From assembly GCF_017591425.1 (NCBI RefSeq), contig NW_024467121.1, positions 23,758,707 to 23,822,706 of the forward strand: a stretch of DNA of 64,000 nt, written 5' to 3'. The DNA comes from Ochotona curzoniae. Lineage: Eukaryota > Chordata > Mammalia > Lagomorpha > Ochotonidae. Under the pieces are notes generated by a model. It searched no databases. It had not been told where the DNA came from and saw only the letters and a list, made by a program, of their open reading frames with translations. The translations under genes and the position numbers were made by a program. Shown here piece by piece: positions 48,164-58,884 of the stretch; the stretch's first letter is position 1, and the number at the start of each line of letters is the position of its first letter.

Positions 48164-48559
48164 AAGAAAGAGCAGTCCTCGTGGATCAGGGGTCTGAAGC
48201 TCAATTGAAGATTACTAATGTAAGAATGGGAGGTAAGAAATGAAGAAACTTTAAAAGAGTTTCAGCATAAGGGAGGGCAACAATGATGGCTGGGAAGAAA
48301 AATAGGATTGACAAAATTGACAAACTACCCTGATTTAAAAAAAAAAAAACTGTCCTAAATATACCCAAAGAGCTATAAGAAAAACATCACAAAGAATGAA
48401 AGGGCATCAGCAAAACCACAGTGAAAGGAAACAAGCATATATCTTAAAGCTCAAAAAAATGTAATAACTGAAATGATAAATTCACTACCAGAGATTAAGA
48501 GCACCTTTGAGAAGCAGATTACTGAACCTGAGACAAGACAACAAAAATTATCAAGTTTG

Positions 48560-49115
48560 TGAACAAGAAAAAAATAAAAATTATTGTATCATCTAGCAAT
48601 GTATTAGAGTACATTCTGGGAATATACTCAAAAAAGTCCAAAGAAGAGACTCAAAACTTGTACAGCAATATTCATAGAATATTTATAATAGTCTAAAGGT
48701 AGAAACAAATGTGCATGAAATGATGAATGGATAAAGTCAGTATATATGTACAATTAATATGATCAGCCCCCAAAATAGAAAACTTGTAAGTTATACCATA
48801 GATAAACCTTGAAAACATTATGCTAACTGAAATAAGCCAGCAATAAAAGGAAAAATATTTTTGATTAACTATTCAGAAAAGGATAATAGATAGAAACAGA
48901 AAGTAGGATAAAAATGATCAAATGGTGGGAACAAAAAAGAAAATGAAGTTATTTCTTAATAAGTATAGAGAGTTTGGGATGATGGAAAAGTTCTAAAAAT
49001 GGATAGTGTTGGTTGTATAACATTGTATACGCACTTAATGTGCATTAGTTCTATACTTAAAATGGCTATGATGGTATACTTTTTTCAAATTTTAAAAAGC
49101 ATATAAAAAAGAGCA
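48560..49115 (+). mobile_element. Old LINE-1 3' fragment
   Basis: CAGCAATATTCATAGAATAT, AATGATGAATGGATAAAG, CCTTGAAAACATTATGCTAA and CTGAAATAAGCCAGCAATAA are typical L1 3' landmarks. It ends about 30 bases short of the donor at 49147. Confidence 0.75.
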
Positions 49116-49141
49116 GACACATAAAAGAAAATAAACTAAAT

Positions 49142-49147
49142 AATCAC
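49142..49147 (-). promoter_or_regulatory. SDCCAG8: Weak 5' splice site gtgatt
   Basis: The exon-intron junction reads GAACTG|gtgatt. Positions +3 (G) and +5 (T) depart from the gtaagt/gtgagt consensus. The junction is fixed by the frame and by the next exon starting GAG AGG CTA AAA. Confidence 0.75.
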
Positions 49148-49288
49148 CAGTTCTAGTTTCCATTTTTCAGCCTCATTTGAAGATGCAGTTCTGCCAACAT
49201 GTGCACTGCCGTGGGAGAACGGTCTCTTGGCAGCTTCATCTACCTTAGAACCTTCGCCTGTTATAATCCAAGAATTTTGCATGTTTTC
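49148..49288 (-). CDS. SDCCAG8: SDCCAG8 internal coding exon (4th), with CFTR-like acceptor and weak donor
   Basis: 141 nt, 47 codons, phase 0-0. It encodes ENMQNSWIITGEGSKVDEAA, then KRPFSHGSAHVGRTASSNEA and EKWKLEL. Anchors to the human protein are NMxNSWITTGE and KRPFSH. The rest is poorly conserved, low in heptad character, and rich in Ser, Gly and charged residues, so it looks like a flexible linker between coiled coils. The acceptor is (TG)10-TTTTT-AG with no ordinary pyrimidine tract. The donor is CTG|gtgatt, which lacks the consensus A at +3 and G at +5. Both sites look suboptimal and the length is divisible by three, so regulated skipping is plausible (inference). Confidence 0.95.
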
Positions 49289-49315
49289 CTAAAAACACAC
49301 ACACACACACACACA
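49289..49315 (-). promoter_or_regulatory. SDCCAG8: (TG)10-T5 3' splice site tract
   Basis: Reading the minus strand there are ten TG units, five T and then AG, with exon sequence GAAAACATG following. UG repeats beside a short T run are the binding platform of TDP-43, which represses the CFTR exon 9 acceptor of the same architecture. That this tract acts likewise is inference. It is also a (CA)n microsatellite and so is likely to vary in length between individuals. Confidence 0.8.
49295..49315. repeat. (AC)10 microsatellite in a splice acceptor
   Basis: Pure AC run on the plus strand, (TG)10 on the transcribed sense strand, five bases from the acceptor AG. Confidence 0.97.
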
Positions 49316-49654
49316 AAGAATTACAGTTGGTACTCAATTTCAATCAAATGAGTATTTTACAAAGGGAATGATAATTCCTATCTATGCTGAGAGGAAAATG
49401 GAACAACACGTTTCTAAACGGTAAGCCAAAAATCATTTCACATTTTCAGGCTATCAGGATTACATTCCTAATAGGTGCTACAAAGTCAAATTCCTATAGT
49501 AACAGGCAATAATCCAGTAGTGAGTAAGGAGGGTTAGGTTTCAGAGTAGTCAACAAGTGGAATTATCCCTTACTCCTCTGAAGACAGATTCACCTTTCTT
49601 ATTTTTAAAAATTATTTTCTGCATTTCAAAGGCAGGTAATTTATAATTATTGTT

Positions 49655-49888
49655 AGCATTTACAGTATTTACCAGGTACAAGACAATATTTTATTTGTTT
49701 TACATGGATTATTTTATTTTATGATAGCAATCCTATGAGACAGGTTCCACCAATGCCTTCATGTTACAGATGAGAAAATTCAGTCACACAAAGTAACTTG
49801 TGAAGGTTCACAGAAGTGGGAAGCAGCTAACAAATGGCTGGAATAGCATTTGTGCCCTGGCAATATGGCTCCAGAGTCCACACATATG
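49655..49888 (+). mobile_element. MIR fossil
   Basis: CCTATGAGACAGGTTCCACC, TTACAGATGAGAAAATTCAG, AAAGTAACTTGTGAAGGTTC and ATGGCTCCAGAGTCC reproduce the MIR core order. Confidence 0.85.
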
Positions 49889-50349
49889 ATATAATAAGAA
49901 ACATGTACTTATCCTCTTTCCCTGACTGTTGACCTAAAACCCTCAGCACTTTTTAATGAAGAGTGTCTTCTATTGTATTATTTGGCCATCGTCCCCAGTT
50001 TCTGTCATAAGCTCTTTTACCATCTTTAAAATCTCCCAAGACTGGAGTTGATAGGCACATACACATACTAGAACATAGCACATCCAACTACACAGAAAGA
50101 ACCTCCTGCTCTTGGTGCCTCCTGGACCTTATCCTGTTTATCACTTCATCTGTCTGTTCATCTGTATGTTTCATAATATCCTTTATCCTAAACCAGGAAT
50201 AGCATGTGAAATGCTTCCATGAGTTTCACAAGTTACTATACAAATCATCAAACATGAAGAAAAGGTTGTGAAATCCTCTGATATGTAGCCAAGTGAGGCA
50301 GAATTGTGGGTAACATGGAGCCCTACTACGTGGAATGGCACCTGAAGAG

Positions 50350-50356
50350 TGTGTGT

Positions 50357-50429
<73 letters not shown>

Positions 50430-50430
50430 G
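50350..50430. repeat. Compound (GT)n(GA)n microsatellite
   Basis: GTGTGTGT with one AT interruption, switching at about 50390 to GAGAGAGA with one AAA and one GGG interruption. Confidence 0.95.
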
Positions 50431-50849
50431 GAGAGTGTGCAATCTTGTTGGATTGAGTCCTTAATATGTGCTGAATGATAAAAATTCTGGGTAGATAGCG
50501 TCAGGATTAGATTAACTCATTGGACATAAACTTCATGTCTACAGAGAGGAGAATGGAATGATATGGAAGGTAAATCTCAAATATTTGGTGTCAAGGAATG
50601 CTTTGAATAGAGAAAAAGGAACAGATCTTTTTTCTCTTGAATTCCTTAAATTATGATGTTCTTTCTTTACAGAAAAAAACATTCATCTTGAAAGTATACA
50701 CAAAAAAGTATACATGTGGTGATGAAGATAGCTGACGGGCAGCCTTCATGTCAGGAGAGGAACGGCCAGGACAACGCACTGCAACATGTCCCATGCAATG
50801 GAGAAGCAACTACTCAGCTCCTGACAAGCACCTTCATGCAAAATGCAAA

Positions 50850-51112
50850 CTCAGGAGGCCTGCAGTGGGACACCGGGTGAAGCTGCCACTTACACTGACA
50901 GCAGCCACAGTGGAGTGGCAGAAGAGGACGGCCCAAATGTCTGGGTCCCTGCTATCGGATACCAGTAGGCAGTTTCAGTTGACTGGCTTTGGCATGGAAG
51001 AGATCTGGCTATTGTGCCTATTTGGAGAGTGAACTCTTGGATGGGAAAATCCCTCTTTTTTTCTCTGCCTCTATAGTCTATCTTTCAAATAAATAAATCT
51101 TAAAAAAAATTT
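50850..51112 (+). mobile_element. Older SINE
   Basis: GAGGCCTGCAGTGGGACACC head, GGAGAGTGAACTCTTGGATG, CAAATAAATAAATC tail. Confidence 0.72.
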
Positions 51113-51559
51113 TTTTAAAGCATGTAAGTTTATATTACCAGAAAATCCTTTTTTTCACCCTTTTCTGTAAGCTAGGTCAGATATCTGCCTTTTTATTTGA
51201 AATGTTGTTAAAATAAAAACTTGGTTCAAAGTTTGTCACACAGAAAAAGCATGTTTACAGGATGAACTTGGAGTGTCCACTGTTAGTTTGTATTATTAGC
51301 TACCCTGTCAATTACCAGTGACATAAACAGTTAAAATCCAAGTTGTTACATGCAACAAGCACTAAATATTTATACTAATTCATATGAAAATTGAATACTT
51401 GATAAGTACAAAAATACATGGTAATACTCACAAGAGAGGACAGCATCCAAGCACTGAATCACATGACAGTGTCATAATCATGCTAGAATGTGGTAAACTG
51501 AATTCACTGTAAGTAGCATTCTGAGATTCTATTCCACAGTCTTAAAGTTCAGCATAGGG

Positions 51560-51690
51560 CAAAAGTTTGTACCAGCATCTGCTATGTTCAGACACTGTGC
51601 TAAGAGCTTGGAGGACAAAAATGAGCACAACCAGTCTCAGTTTTGAGGAGTTTACACTCTGATGAAAAAGACAAATCACCTCAGCGGGTA
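51560..51690 (+). mobile_element. L2-like fossil
   Basis: ATGTTCAGACACTGTGCTAA, GAGCTTGGAGGACAAAAATG and GGAGTTTACACTCTGATG follow the common L2 3' order. Confidence 0.6.
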
Positions 51691-51776
51691 ATTCCAATTT
51701 GTAAAGTAAACTGAATAAAGAAGATCGCATGAAGAACTACCCCGAACAGAGGAGGGGTACTAAGAGCAAGCAGAAA

Positions 51777-52005
51777 TTTAAGCCACTGCCTGTGATGCCA
51801 GCATCCCATAAGGCCATTAGTTTGTGCCCTGGCTGTTTTGCTTTCAAGTTCCCCTCTTATGTGTCTAAGAAGGCAAAGGAAGATGGCTCACATGCATGGG
51901 CCCCTGCCACCCACATGGGAGGCCTTGCAGGAAGCTCCTGGCTCCGGACTTCAGCTAGGGAATTATGACCATCTTAGGAGTACACCAAGAGAAGCTGTCT
52001 TTGCA
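51777..52005 (+). mobile_element. Truncated older SINE
   Basis: CCAGCATCCCATAAGGCCAT, CACATGGGAGGCCTTGCAGG. The tail is missing. Confidence 0.68.
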
Positions 52006-52226
52006 CTCTCCATACTTACTTCCATAGCGGAAGTCAATGTTGAATGATATGTAATCAACATTTTAAATATTTAAGTATATCAAATTCCTGATGATCACTG
52101 CAAAACTATTTATTTTAATTAAGGGGAAGGTTAATTTTAACTGAGTGGAAAGGATGAGAACAAACATGGAAAGAAGCAGCTAAGAAATTCCGTACTTAGA
52201 AAATATTTCTAATAAAACTAGATCTA

Positions 52227-52557
52227 GGGCCCGCGCGGTGGCACAAGTGGTTAAGGTCCTCACCTTGCACACCCGGGATCCCATATGGCCGCTGGTTCTA
52301 TTCCCGCAGCCCCGCTTCCCTTCCAGCTCCCTGCCTGTGGCCCGGGAAGGCAGCTGAGGATGGCCCAAGGCTTTGGGACCCTGCACCCACGTGGGAGACC
52401 TGGAAGAGGCTCCTGGCTTCGGATTGGCATAGCATCAGCTGTTGCGCTCACTTGGGGAGTGAATCATTGGATGGAAGATGTTCCTCTCTGTCTCTCCTCT
52501 CTGTATATCTGCCTTTCCAATAAAAAAATAATAAAAATAAATCTTAAAAAAAAAAAC
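52227..52557 (+). mobile_element. Young C-type SINE, first of a tandem pair
   Basis: GGGCCCGCGCGGTGGCACAA head, long A tail, 10-bp duplication CTAGATCTAG at 52218-52227 and 52558-52567. Confidence 0.93.
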
Positions 52558-52582
52558 CTAGATCTAGTAAAACACATTTTCT

Positions 52583-52918
52583 GGGCCCGGCGTGGTGGCG
52601 CAAGTGGTTAAAGTCCTCGCCTTGCACGCCCGGGTTCCCATATGGGCGCCGGTTCTAATTCTGGCAGCCCCGCTTCCCTTCCAGCTCCCTGCCTGTGGCC
52701 TGGGAAAGCAGCAGAGGACGGCCCAAAGCCTTGGGACCCTGCACCCACGTGGGAGACCCGGAAGAGGCTCCTGGCTTCGGATCGGCATAGGCATAGCATC
52801 GGCCGTTGCGCTCACTTGGGGAGTGAATCATCGGATGGAAGATCTTCCTCTCTGTCTCTCCTCCTCTCTGTATATCCGCCTTTCCAATAAAAAAATAATA
52901 AAAATAAATCTTTAAAAA
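52583..52918 (+). mobile_element. Young C-type SINE, second of a tandem pair
   Basis: GGGCCCGGCGTGGTGGCGCA head, A tail, 14-bp duplication AAAACACATTTTCT at 52569-52582 and 52919-52932. It carries a private GGCATA duplication near 52785-52797. Confidence 0.94.
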
Positions 52919-53274
52919 AAAACACATTTTCTAATGAGTATGTCTTAATATTATTATATTTAACCCAGAGAAGTTTTCCATGAAAACAAGCTTTATAATA
53001 ACAAAAAGTGATGAAAAATATAGAAATGAAATAAATTTTTGAATGATTTTAGTCTTTAAAAAATTGCCCGCTTACTTCTAACATCTAGGTCATAAACTAG
53101 GCCAAATGCTAAAAGTCTCATAGGCTACCATCCAAGTCAAGGGGTGACACTGAGAGACAGCAAAAAGGAAGTTCTTCTCTGCTGCGGAAAACTTCTATGC
53201 CCTCCAAACAACAATAGCTTGCTTCAAAATTGACACATCTTTCCTAATCTGTGCACAATAATACTATACTTTGG

Positions 53275-53450
53275 GATTGATAGATTCAGAGTTAGACAGC
53301 TCTGGGTTTAAATCCTTGCCTGCCAGTTTTTTTTTCCTTAGCTCTGTGGTAGTTTGCCAGTTAATGACTCAATAAACTGTTGATACAGTGCTGAGCACAT
53401 TGCAACCATGCAGTCATCAAGAAATGTTAGTTACTATAATGTAAGAATTT
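53275..53450 (+). mobile_element. MIR fossil
   Basis: GAGTTAGACAGCTCTGGGTT, AAATCCTTGCCTGCCAG, CAGTGCTGAGCACATTGCAA and AAGAAATGTTAGTTACTAT match the full MIR order. Confidence 0.82.
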
Positions 53451-54726
53451 TAATTATTTTTCCAAAATCAACATTAGGAAATATGGAAAATCTATATGCA
53501 AGTCAACTCTTTGATTCAACACTTTGGCTTCAACACTTTGATTCACTAAAAAATCCTCGCTCTTACAAAAGGAGATCTATTGATCTACTTACTTTGAAGA
53601 GATCCTATAAAGCTTTATTTACATTATAACTGCCAGTATAGCACAATGAGCACCATGAATACATTGCTGAAATGTCTCAATTCACCCACAATTAAAAAAG
53701 GTAACTGCTTCATAACCACAAATAAGACAGAAATTTAGCATTAAATAAATATCAAGACAACTGATGTATGCGTAATGGCCATTTCAATATTTGCATTGGA
53801 TTTTAGCTCAAGTGACTGCCTAAACAAAACAACAACACTTTCGCATTCTTGTCCTTTCTTTGATTATAACTGCTGTTTCTGAAGCAAACTTCCCTTGCTC
53901 ATACTGCGAGGCATGTGAGCTTTTACCACTGTTTCCTTCCTCTTTTGCATTACTCACTTCTCTTGATCTCTGATTCACTTGTCTGCCCAATTTCCTTTCT
54001 GACTTGACTTCCCCTTCTTCCACTCCTGTCACTGTAAAAACACTGTAGATTATGAATAACTGAATCATTCTTCGCTAAGTAACTACACATTTGGAAGAAA
54101 AGCAAGAGAATTTATTAGTTGTCAAATGAGCTACTTCTAAATACAATCCATATGGTGATATCCTCAAACTGGCACTAAAATAGGAAGTAGCTAAGATGAA
54201 ATTTTTAGACACTAATATTAACAATTATGTAAATCTTCAGAAAGAAGTTACATGGTAAGTGAAAAGTAACAGAGTGCAACTTAAATGTATTTGTAGAAAA
54301 ATAAATGAAAATACTAACAGCTTACTTTTTCAAAATTAACTAGACATTTCTAAATAACAAATAACATATAACTAAAGGATTGCAAATATCTGGTCAGTTT
54401 TTTCAAAATGCAAATTCAAAAAAATTAGAAGATAACTAGGCAAATAAATTAAAATCTGTTTTCTTAACTGAATGCTAATGACAACTAACTCAAAACCACT
54501 AAGGTTCACTGTACAGTAAAGCTACACCAAGCAAGTATTAAAACTTCCCCCATTGAAAGCTTGGTTTGTTTCAAAAAAGCGGAACAGGCTATAATTAACT
54601 ACCTTGCATAGCAAAGCAATGAAAAAATGCTTTACGGCAAAAGTATTTCAGACAAGTCAAAAGAAGATACTAGAAACAGTTAAAATACCGTCGCAAGAAT
54701 CCATGCCACAGAATAGAAACAATTCA

Positions 54727-54860
54727 GATCACTGTTCTTCAAACTGGGATACTTACACAAGAATCACGTGGGTATTTTAATAGTTCATGTTGCCAAGACT
54801 AAACTAGACTTTCTGAATCCGAATCTCATGAGCACAGAGCCTAGGAATTTGTACTGTCAA
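54727..54860 (+). mobile_element. MER5A-type hAT fossil
   Basis: TGTTCTTCAAACTGGGATAC, AAGAATCACGTGGGTATTTT and GCCTAGGAATTTGTACTG match the MER5A order 'ggttctcaaactt...agaatcacctgg...gaatttgcatt'. Confidence 0.7.
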
Positions 54861-55109
54861 TCCCTGATATTAGTAAATTTTCTCAGATTATCAGTAAAAA
54901 AATACAGGACCTGTCTGGTTAAGCAATGCAATGTCCTATAAAACTACTTACTAAACCCCCAGTTTCTTAGGCATGTGGTAAGACCCTTATTTTGATTTTT
55001 GGAACCTCAGGCCAACATTCTTTCTGCTGCACCATGTTGCTGCACTTACTTGACTACAGAATTCAAGGAAAATCCATAGAAATCCAAGCTAAATTTGTTA
55101 AAATTTCTT

Positions 55110-55600
55110 TTTTTTTTTTCTTTTTTTTTTTTTTATTGTTGCTTACATTGTATTATGTAGTACAGTTTTATAGGCGCTGGGGATTCCCCCCACCCCTCCC
55201 ATACCCCTCCCCCCATGGTGGATTCCTCCACCTTGTTGCATAACCATAGTTCAAGTTCAGTTGAGATTCATTGCTTGCAAACACATGCCTAGCATAAAGT
55301 TCAGCGTCTTATTGTCCAGATAAGTCCAGTGGCCTCTTGGGGAGACCTTCTATGGTCTGAAGATAGGTCTAACAGAGTAAAGATCCGGTCAGTTAAAAGC
55401 CCCAACAAGGCCTCAGTATCAATATACAACATTATGGAATTAATTGACATAGTATTGGGTAAACAATATGTTAAAAATAATGCAAGTTCCCTTCTTCGAA
55501 ACAACATCCGTCTTATATACACAATTCCTATTTTCAGAAAAAATAACACCAATAGCATGCTTAGAGAGGAACTATAGTAAACTTTAGGCACTATCATTCA
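55110..55600 (-). mobile_element. 5'-truncated LINE-1 3' end, fairly young
   Basis: The plus strand starts with a 45-base T-rich run (A tail on the minus strand), followed by a G-rich 3' UTR-like stretch and then little-diverged sequence to about 55600. It has no usable open frame. Assignment to lagomorph L1 is inference from the layout: A tail, G-rich polypurine tract, 5' truncation. Confidence 0.6.
55186..55214 (-). other. G-quadruplex-type motif in the L1 3' end
   Basis: On the minus strand there are five G runs (6, 4, 3, 4 and 6 G) separated by 1-3 bases. This is the sense strand of both the L1 and the host transcript. Confidence 0.8.
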
Positions 55601-55773
55601 TTGAAGACTTTTCCTAGTAGAGTAAATTTTTATTTTGGGGGTCTTAAATAAACACAGCACAGTACTCTAGCCAAACCTCAAGAGCAAAACTAAGAAGTTC
55701 CGAAGACTAGGGGAGAAGTTAAGAAGTGTAATATTCAAAATTAAACAGAACTGGGATTTATAAAAATGCTCAC

Positions 55774-55899
55774 AGATGTATCCAGAAATGTCTGTTCCCT
55801 CAACGTCTCCTCTTGTCTTTGAGATTTCATTGCTTGCTGGAGCTTTTCATTTTCAAGTACAACTACTTGTATCCTATTTTTCATTCCAGAGAGTTCCTC
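55774..55899 (-). CDS. SDCCAG8: SDCCAG8 internal coding exon (3rd)
   Basis: 126 nt, 42 codons, phase 0-0. The acceptor is TTTTTTATAG and the donor is TCT|gtgagc. It encodes EELSGMKNRIQVVVLENEKL, then QQAMKSQRQEETLREQTFLD and TS. The human counterpart begins EELSGMKNKIQVVVLENEGL, so this is a clear orthologous exon. The sequence has strong heptad character (Leu/Val/Ile at a and d positions), consistent with continuous coiled coil. An old LINE-1 fragment begins within about 40-100 bases upstream of the acceptor, and a young L1 3' end lies about 200 bases beyond the donor. The exon itself is intact. Confidence 0.97.
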
Positions 55900-55939
55900 C
55901 TATAAAAAAGAGAAACCAAAGTAAGTTAAACATATTCCA

Positions 55940-56860
55940 GCAGTGATTTCTGTATTTCCTCTCTGTAAACCTGCCTTTATTAGGGTAAATAACAAGGAAC
56001 AAATTGTTGGATAAAGAATATGCCCAGCTGTGTAATAAACTGCCAAACTATTTTCTAAAGCACTTGTACTATTTTGCTTTCTGACAAGCTTTGGTTAAGT
56101 TCACAGTACTCTGTATCTTAGCATTTGTTGTTGGCAATGATTTAAACCATTCCAATAGGTGTGCAGTGTTTTCTCCTTCTTTTTGATTCCATAAGGACAA
56201 TGTTGAGCTCGTTCTGTATGTTTACCTGTTTTTTTTACATGTTCTTTTGTGAGATACTGTTTGAGATCTTTAACCCTGTTTTTAAACATTTAATTTCATA
56301 ATAGCTTTAAATTTGGAAAATAAAAATTGTGAGATGGTACTATACAGAGTCACACATAGCCCTCACCTGATTTCTTGCTAATTCTTTATGATTAATTAAT
56401 TACACACAGCTTCCTCTACCCATTTTAAAAATTGGGTTGTATATTTTCTTATTGTTGAATTTTAAGAATTCTTTATATATTTTTGAAACAACTCTTTTAC
56501 AAATGCTTTCTCCCACTTAGTAGCTTGACTTTTGTTATCTTAACAATACATTTTATACAACAGAAAAAAATTCATTTTGTTGAAGTTCCACTTATCTAAT
56601 TTTTCTTTCATGAGTCATGGTTTTAGTGTTGTACTTTAAAAATTCATTATCAAATGCTAGGTCACTTATATTCTCTCCTCTCTGTTTCCTATTGTTTTGT
56701 AATTTTGTTTTACAATTAGATCTATATTCCATGTTGAGTTCATTTAGTCTTTAGTAAGGTACAAAATCTGTGTCCAGAGTAATTTTTGCATGTGAATTTC
56801 CAATTGTTCAAAAACCATTTTTTGAAAAGATTAACTCCATTGAGTTGCCTCTCCTTTTTT
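55940..56860 (-). mobile_element. Old LINE-1 fragment
   Basis: The plus strand holds the reversed L1 landmarks TCTCCCACTTAGTAGCTTGA, AAGTTCCACTTATCTAATTT, CATGAGTCATGGTTTTAGTG, CCAATTGTTCAAAAACCATT and TTTGAAAAGATTAACTCCAT. Not coding. Confidence 0.78.
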
Positions 56861-56861
56861 T

Positions 56862-57203
56862 ATTCGGTAGAGACTTATTTTTATGTATCTTGAGGATCAG
56901 AGTTATAGAGGGGGCTGGTACACAGAGAAATAGGGGCGGAATGCCTGTTAATGTGCTAGTTAACTCCTCAGATAGCCACAGTAGCTGCTCTTGGGCCAAG
57001 CTGAAGCCAGGATCTGCCTCCAGGTCTCCCAGATGGGTGTCAGGGGCCCAAACACTTGGGCCATCTTCCCCTGCCCTTCTCCCACCATTAGCAAATAAGC
57101 CAGATCAGAAGTGGAGCAGGCAGGACTGGAACTGATGACCCTGTGGGAAGGTAGCTTTGCAAGCAGCCAGCTTTCCTAGCGCAATCACAGTGCTGACCTC
57201 TGG
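56862..57203 (-). mobile_element. Older SINE splitting an old L1
   Basis: ATTCGGTAGAGACTTATTTT start, GGGGCCCAAACACTTGGGCC middle, reverse orientation. L1 sequence resumes at 57205 (GTTAATAGTTGACCATATTT). Confidence 0.8.
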
Positions 57204-57286
57204 TACGTTGTTAATAGTTGACCATATTTGTATAGATCTAATTTTGGGCTAGCAGTGTTCTGTTCCAGAGTAATTTATGTATTCTT

Positions 57287-57559
57287 TTGCCCGTTTACAG
57301 AGAGGAAATACAGAGAAAGATCTTCGGTCTATTAGCTCACTCCCCAAGTGGCCTCAATGATCGGTGTTAAGCCCAAACAAAGCCAGGTCTCCCACATGGG
57401 TTCAAGGTCCCAAGGCTCTGGGTCATCCTTGGCTGCTTTCCCAGTTCACAAGCAGGGAGCTGGATGGGAAGTGGAGCAGTTGGGACACGAACTGGTGCCC
57501 ATATGGGATCTGGCTTATGCAAGGTGAAGATTTAACTACTGAGCCATTGCACCAGGCCC
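57287..57559 (-). mobile_element. C-type SINE
   Basis: GTTTACAGAGAGGAAATACA start; ends GCCATTGCACCAGGCCC. Confidence 0.83.
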
Positions 57560-57561
57560 AA

Positions 57562-58270
57562 ATGGACAGATAAGTAATAATACATTGACACAATGGAATA
57601 TTCTTTGGAGATAAAAAGAAATGAGCTATCCAGCCATGAGAAAACATGGAGGAACCTTAAATTCATATTCCTAAGTAGAAGAAGCCAGTCTGAAAAGCAT
57701 ACTCTATATATGCAATTAGGTGACACTCTGCAAAAGATGGAACTATGAACACAGTAAAAAGATGAGTGTTGGGGCCAGCAATGGGGCATAAATAGTTAAG
57801 CCCCACCTGCAGTTCTGGCATTGAATACAGAGGCTAGTTCCTGTGCCTGCTGCTCCATTTCCCATCCAGCTCTGTTATCATGCCTGGAAAAGTAGTGCAG
57901 GATGACTCAGTCCTTGCTCCCCTAGAGCTTCACGGGAGACCTCGACGACTTTCCTGGCTCCTAGCTTTGGCCTCTCTAGCCATAGTCATTGTGGACATTT
58001 GGTGAGTAAACCAGAGAGTAGAAAGTCTCTCTGTTTCATTCCCCTATTAAAAAATATTAATAAAGATGAGTAGTTACTGGGGTTTGAGAAAGAGAAGAAA
58101 GGATGGATAGATAAAAATAGGGGATATTTAGGGTAGTGAGACTATTCTGCATGCTACTATAATGGTGGAGATAACATTATTAGGCCTTTGTGAAAAATCA
58201 GAACATAAATTACAAAGCTTGAAAACTCAAGTAAAGCGGGCAATTTAGTTAACAACAATGTGTAAATATC
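57562..58270 (+). mobile_element. Old LINE-1 3' end split by a SINE
   Basis: CACAATGGAATATTCTTTGG, AAACATGGAGGAACCTTAAA, GTTACTGGGGTTTGAGAAAG. Two parts (57562-57757 and 58072-58270) flank the SINE at 57768. Confidence 0.75.
57768..58061 (+). mobile_element. Older SINE within an L1
   Basis: GTTGGGGCCAGCAATGGGGC head; perfect 10-bp duplication AAAGATGAGT at 57758-57767 and 58062-58071. Confidence 0.87.
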
Positions 58271-58559
58271 AATCCATCAGTTTAACAAACGGACATAATA
58301 AGATATAAAGTAACAGTGAAAATTGGGGCAGAAGTGTGAGGGAGAGGAAGGTAGCAGGGCTCTATGAACTCTCCATTCAAGCGTTTATAAACTTGATCTA
58401 TAAAACTCATCTAAAATAGCCTATTGATTAAATAAGAATTAAGATTCCTAAACATTACTTTGACCATATTCTTCACATGTTAAATATATCACATTTACAC
58501 TTAATTTCAGAAACGTTTTGTAATCCTCAATTCTATTTGTTCAACATCATTTTCTTAAA

Positions 58560-58815
58560 TTTTCTTCATTTGCGAAGCACAGGGAGAGAGGAGAGCATTC
58601 TCACCAGCTGGTTTATTCCACAAAAGCCTGCAACAGTTGGGAGCAGGCCAAGCCAAAGCGAGGAGCCAGGAACTCGATCCGGCCTCGCACAGTGTGGCAG
58701 GGACCAAACAATTCCATCACCACCCACTGTCTTCCTAGGGTGTACATAAGTAGGAAATTGGAATTGGAAGTAGGAGGTGGGACTCAGATCCCAGTACTTC
58801 AATACAGGATACAAG
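58560..58815 (-). mobile_element. Older SINE
   Basis: GCGAAGCACAGGGAGAGAGG start and GGGAGCAGGCCAAGCCAAAG in reverse orientation. Confidence 0.7.
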
Positions 58816-58884
58816 ATGCTCCAAGCTGTTTCTACACCAAAATAAAAGTCTGACCACAATATTTTAATACTAAATTGGTTCATT

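Larger units (their letters stand above)
45764..49147 (-). other. SDCCAG8: SDCCAG8 intron between exons 4 and 5 of the window
   Basis: 3.4 kb with the weak gtgatt donor. More than half is old LINE-1 (46380-47720 and 48560-49115) in antisense orientation to the gene, interrupted by a younger SINE at 47826. The stretch 45930-46375 is AT-rich with no recognised feature. Confidence 0.85.
49289..55773 (-). other. SDCCAG8: SDCCAG8 intron between exons 3 and 4 of the window
   Basis: 6.5 kb ending in the TG/T acceptor. It holds old MIR, L2 and hAT fossils (49655, 51560, 53275, 54727), a compound GT/GA microsatellite at 50350, two tandem young SINEs at 52227-52918 and a fairly young L1 3' end at 55110. 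The stretches 49890-50340, 51115-51560 and 53450-54720 have no recognised feature. Confidence 0.85.

Noticed and set aside
52564..52927. Four overlapping open frames on both strands
   Set aside because: They are translations of a C-type SINE. The same peptides (for example GSSGS, LPACGLGKQ) recur at every SINE copy in the window.
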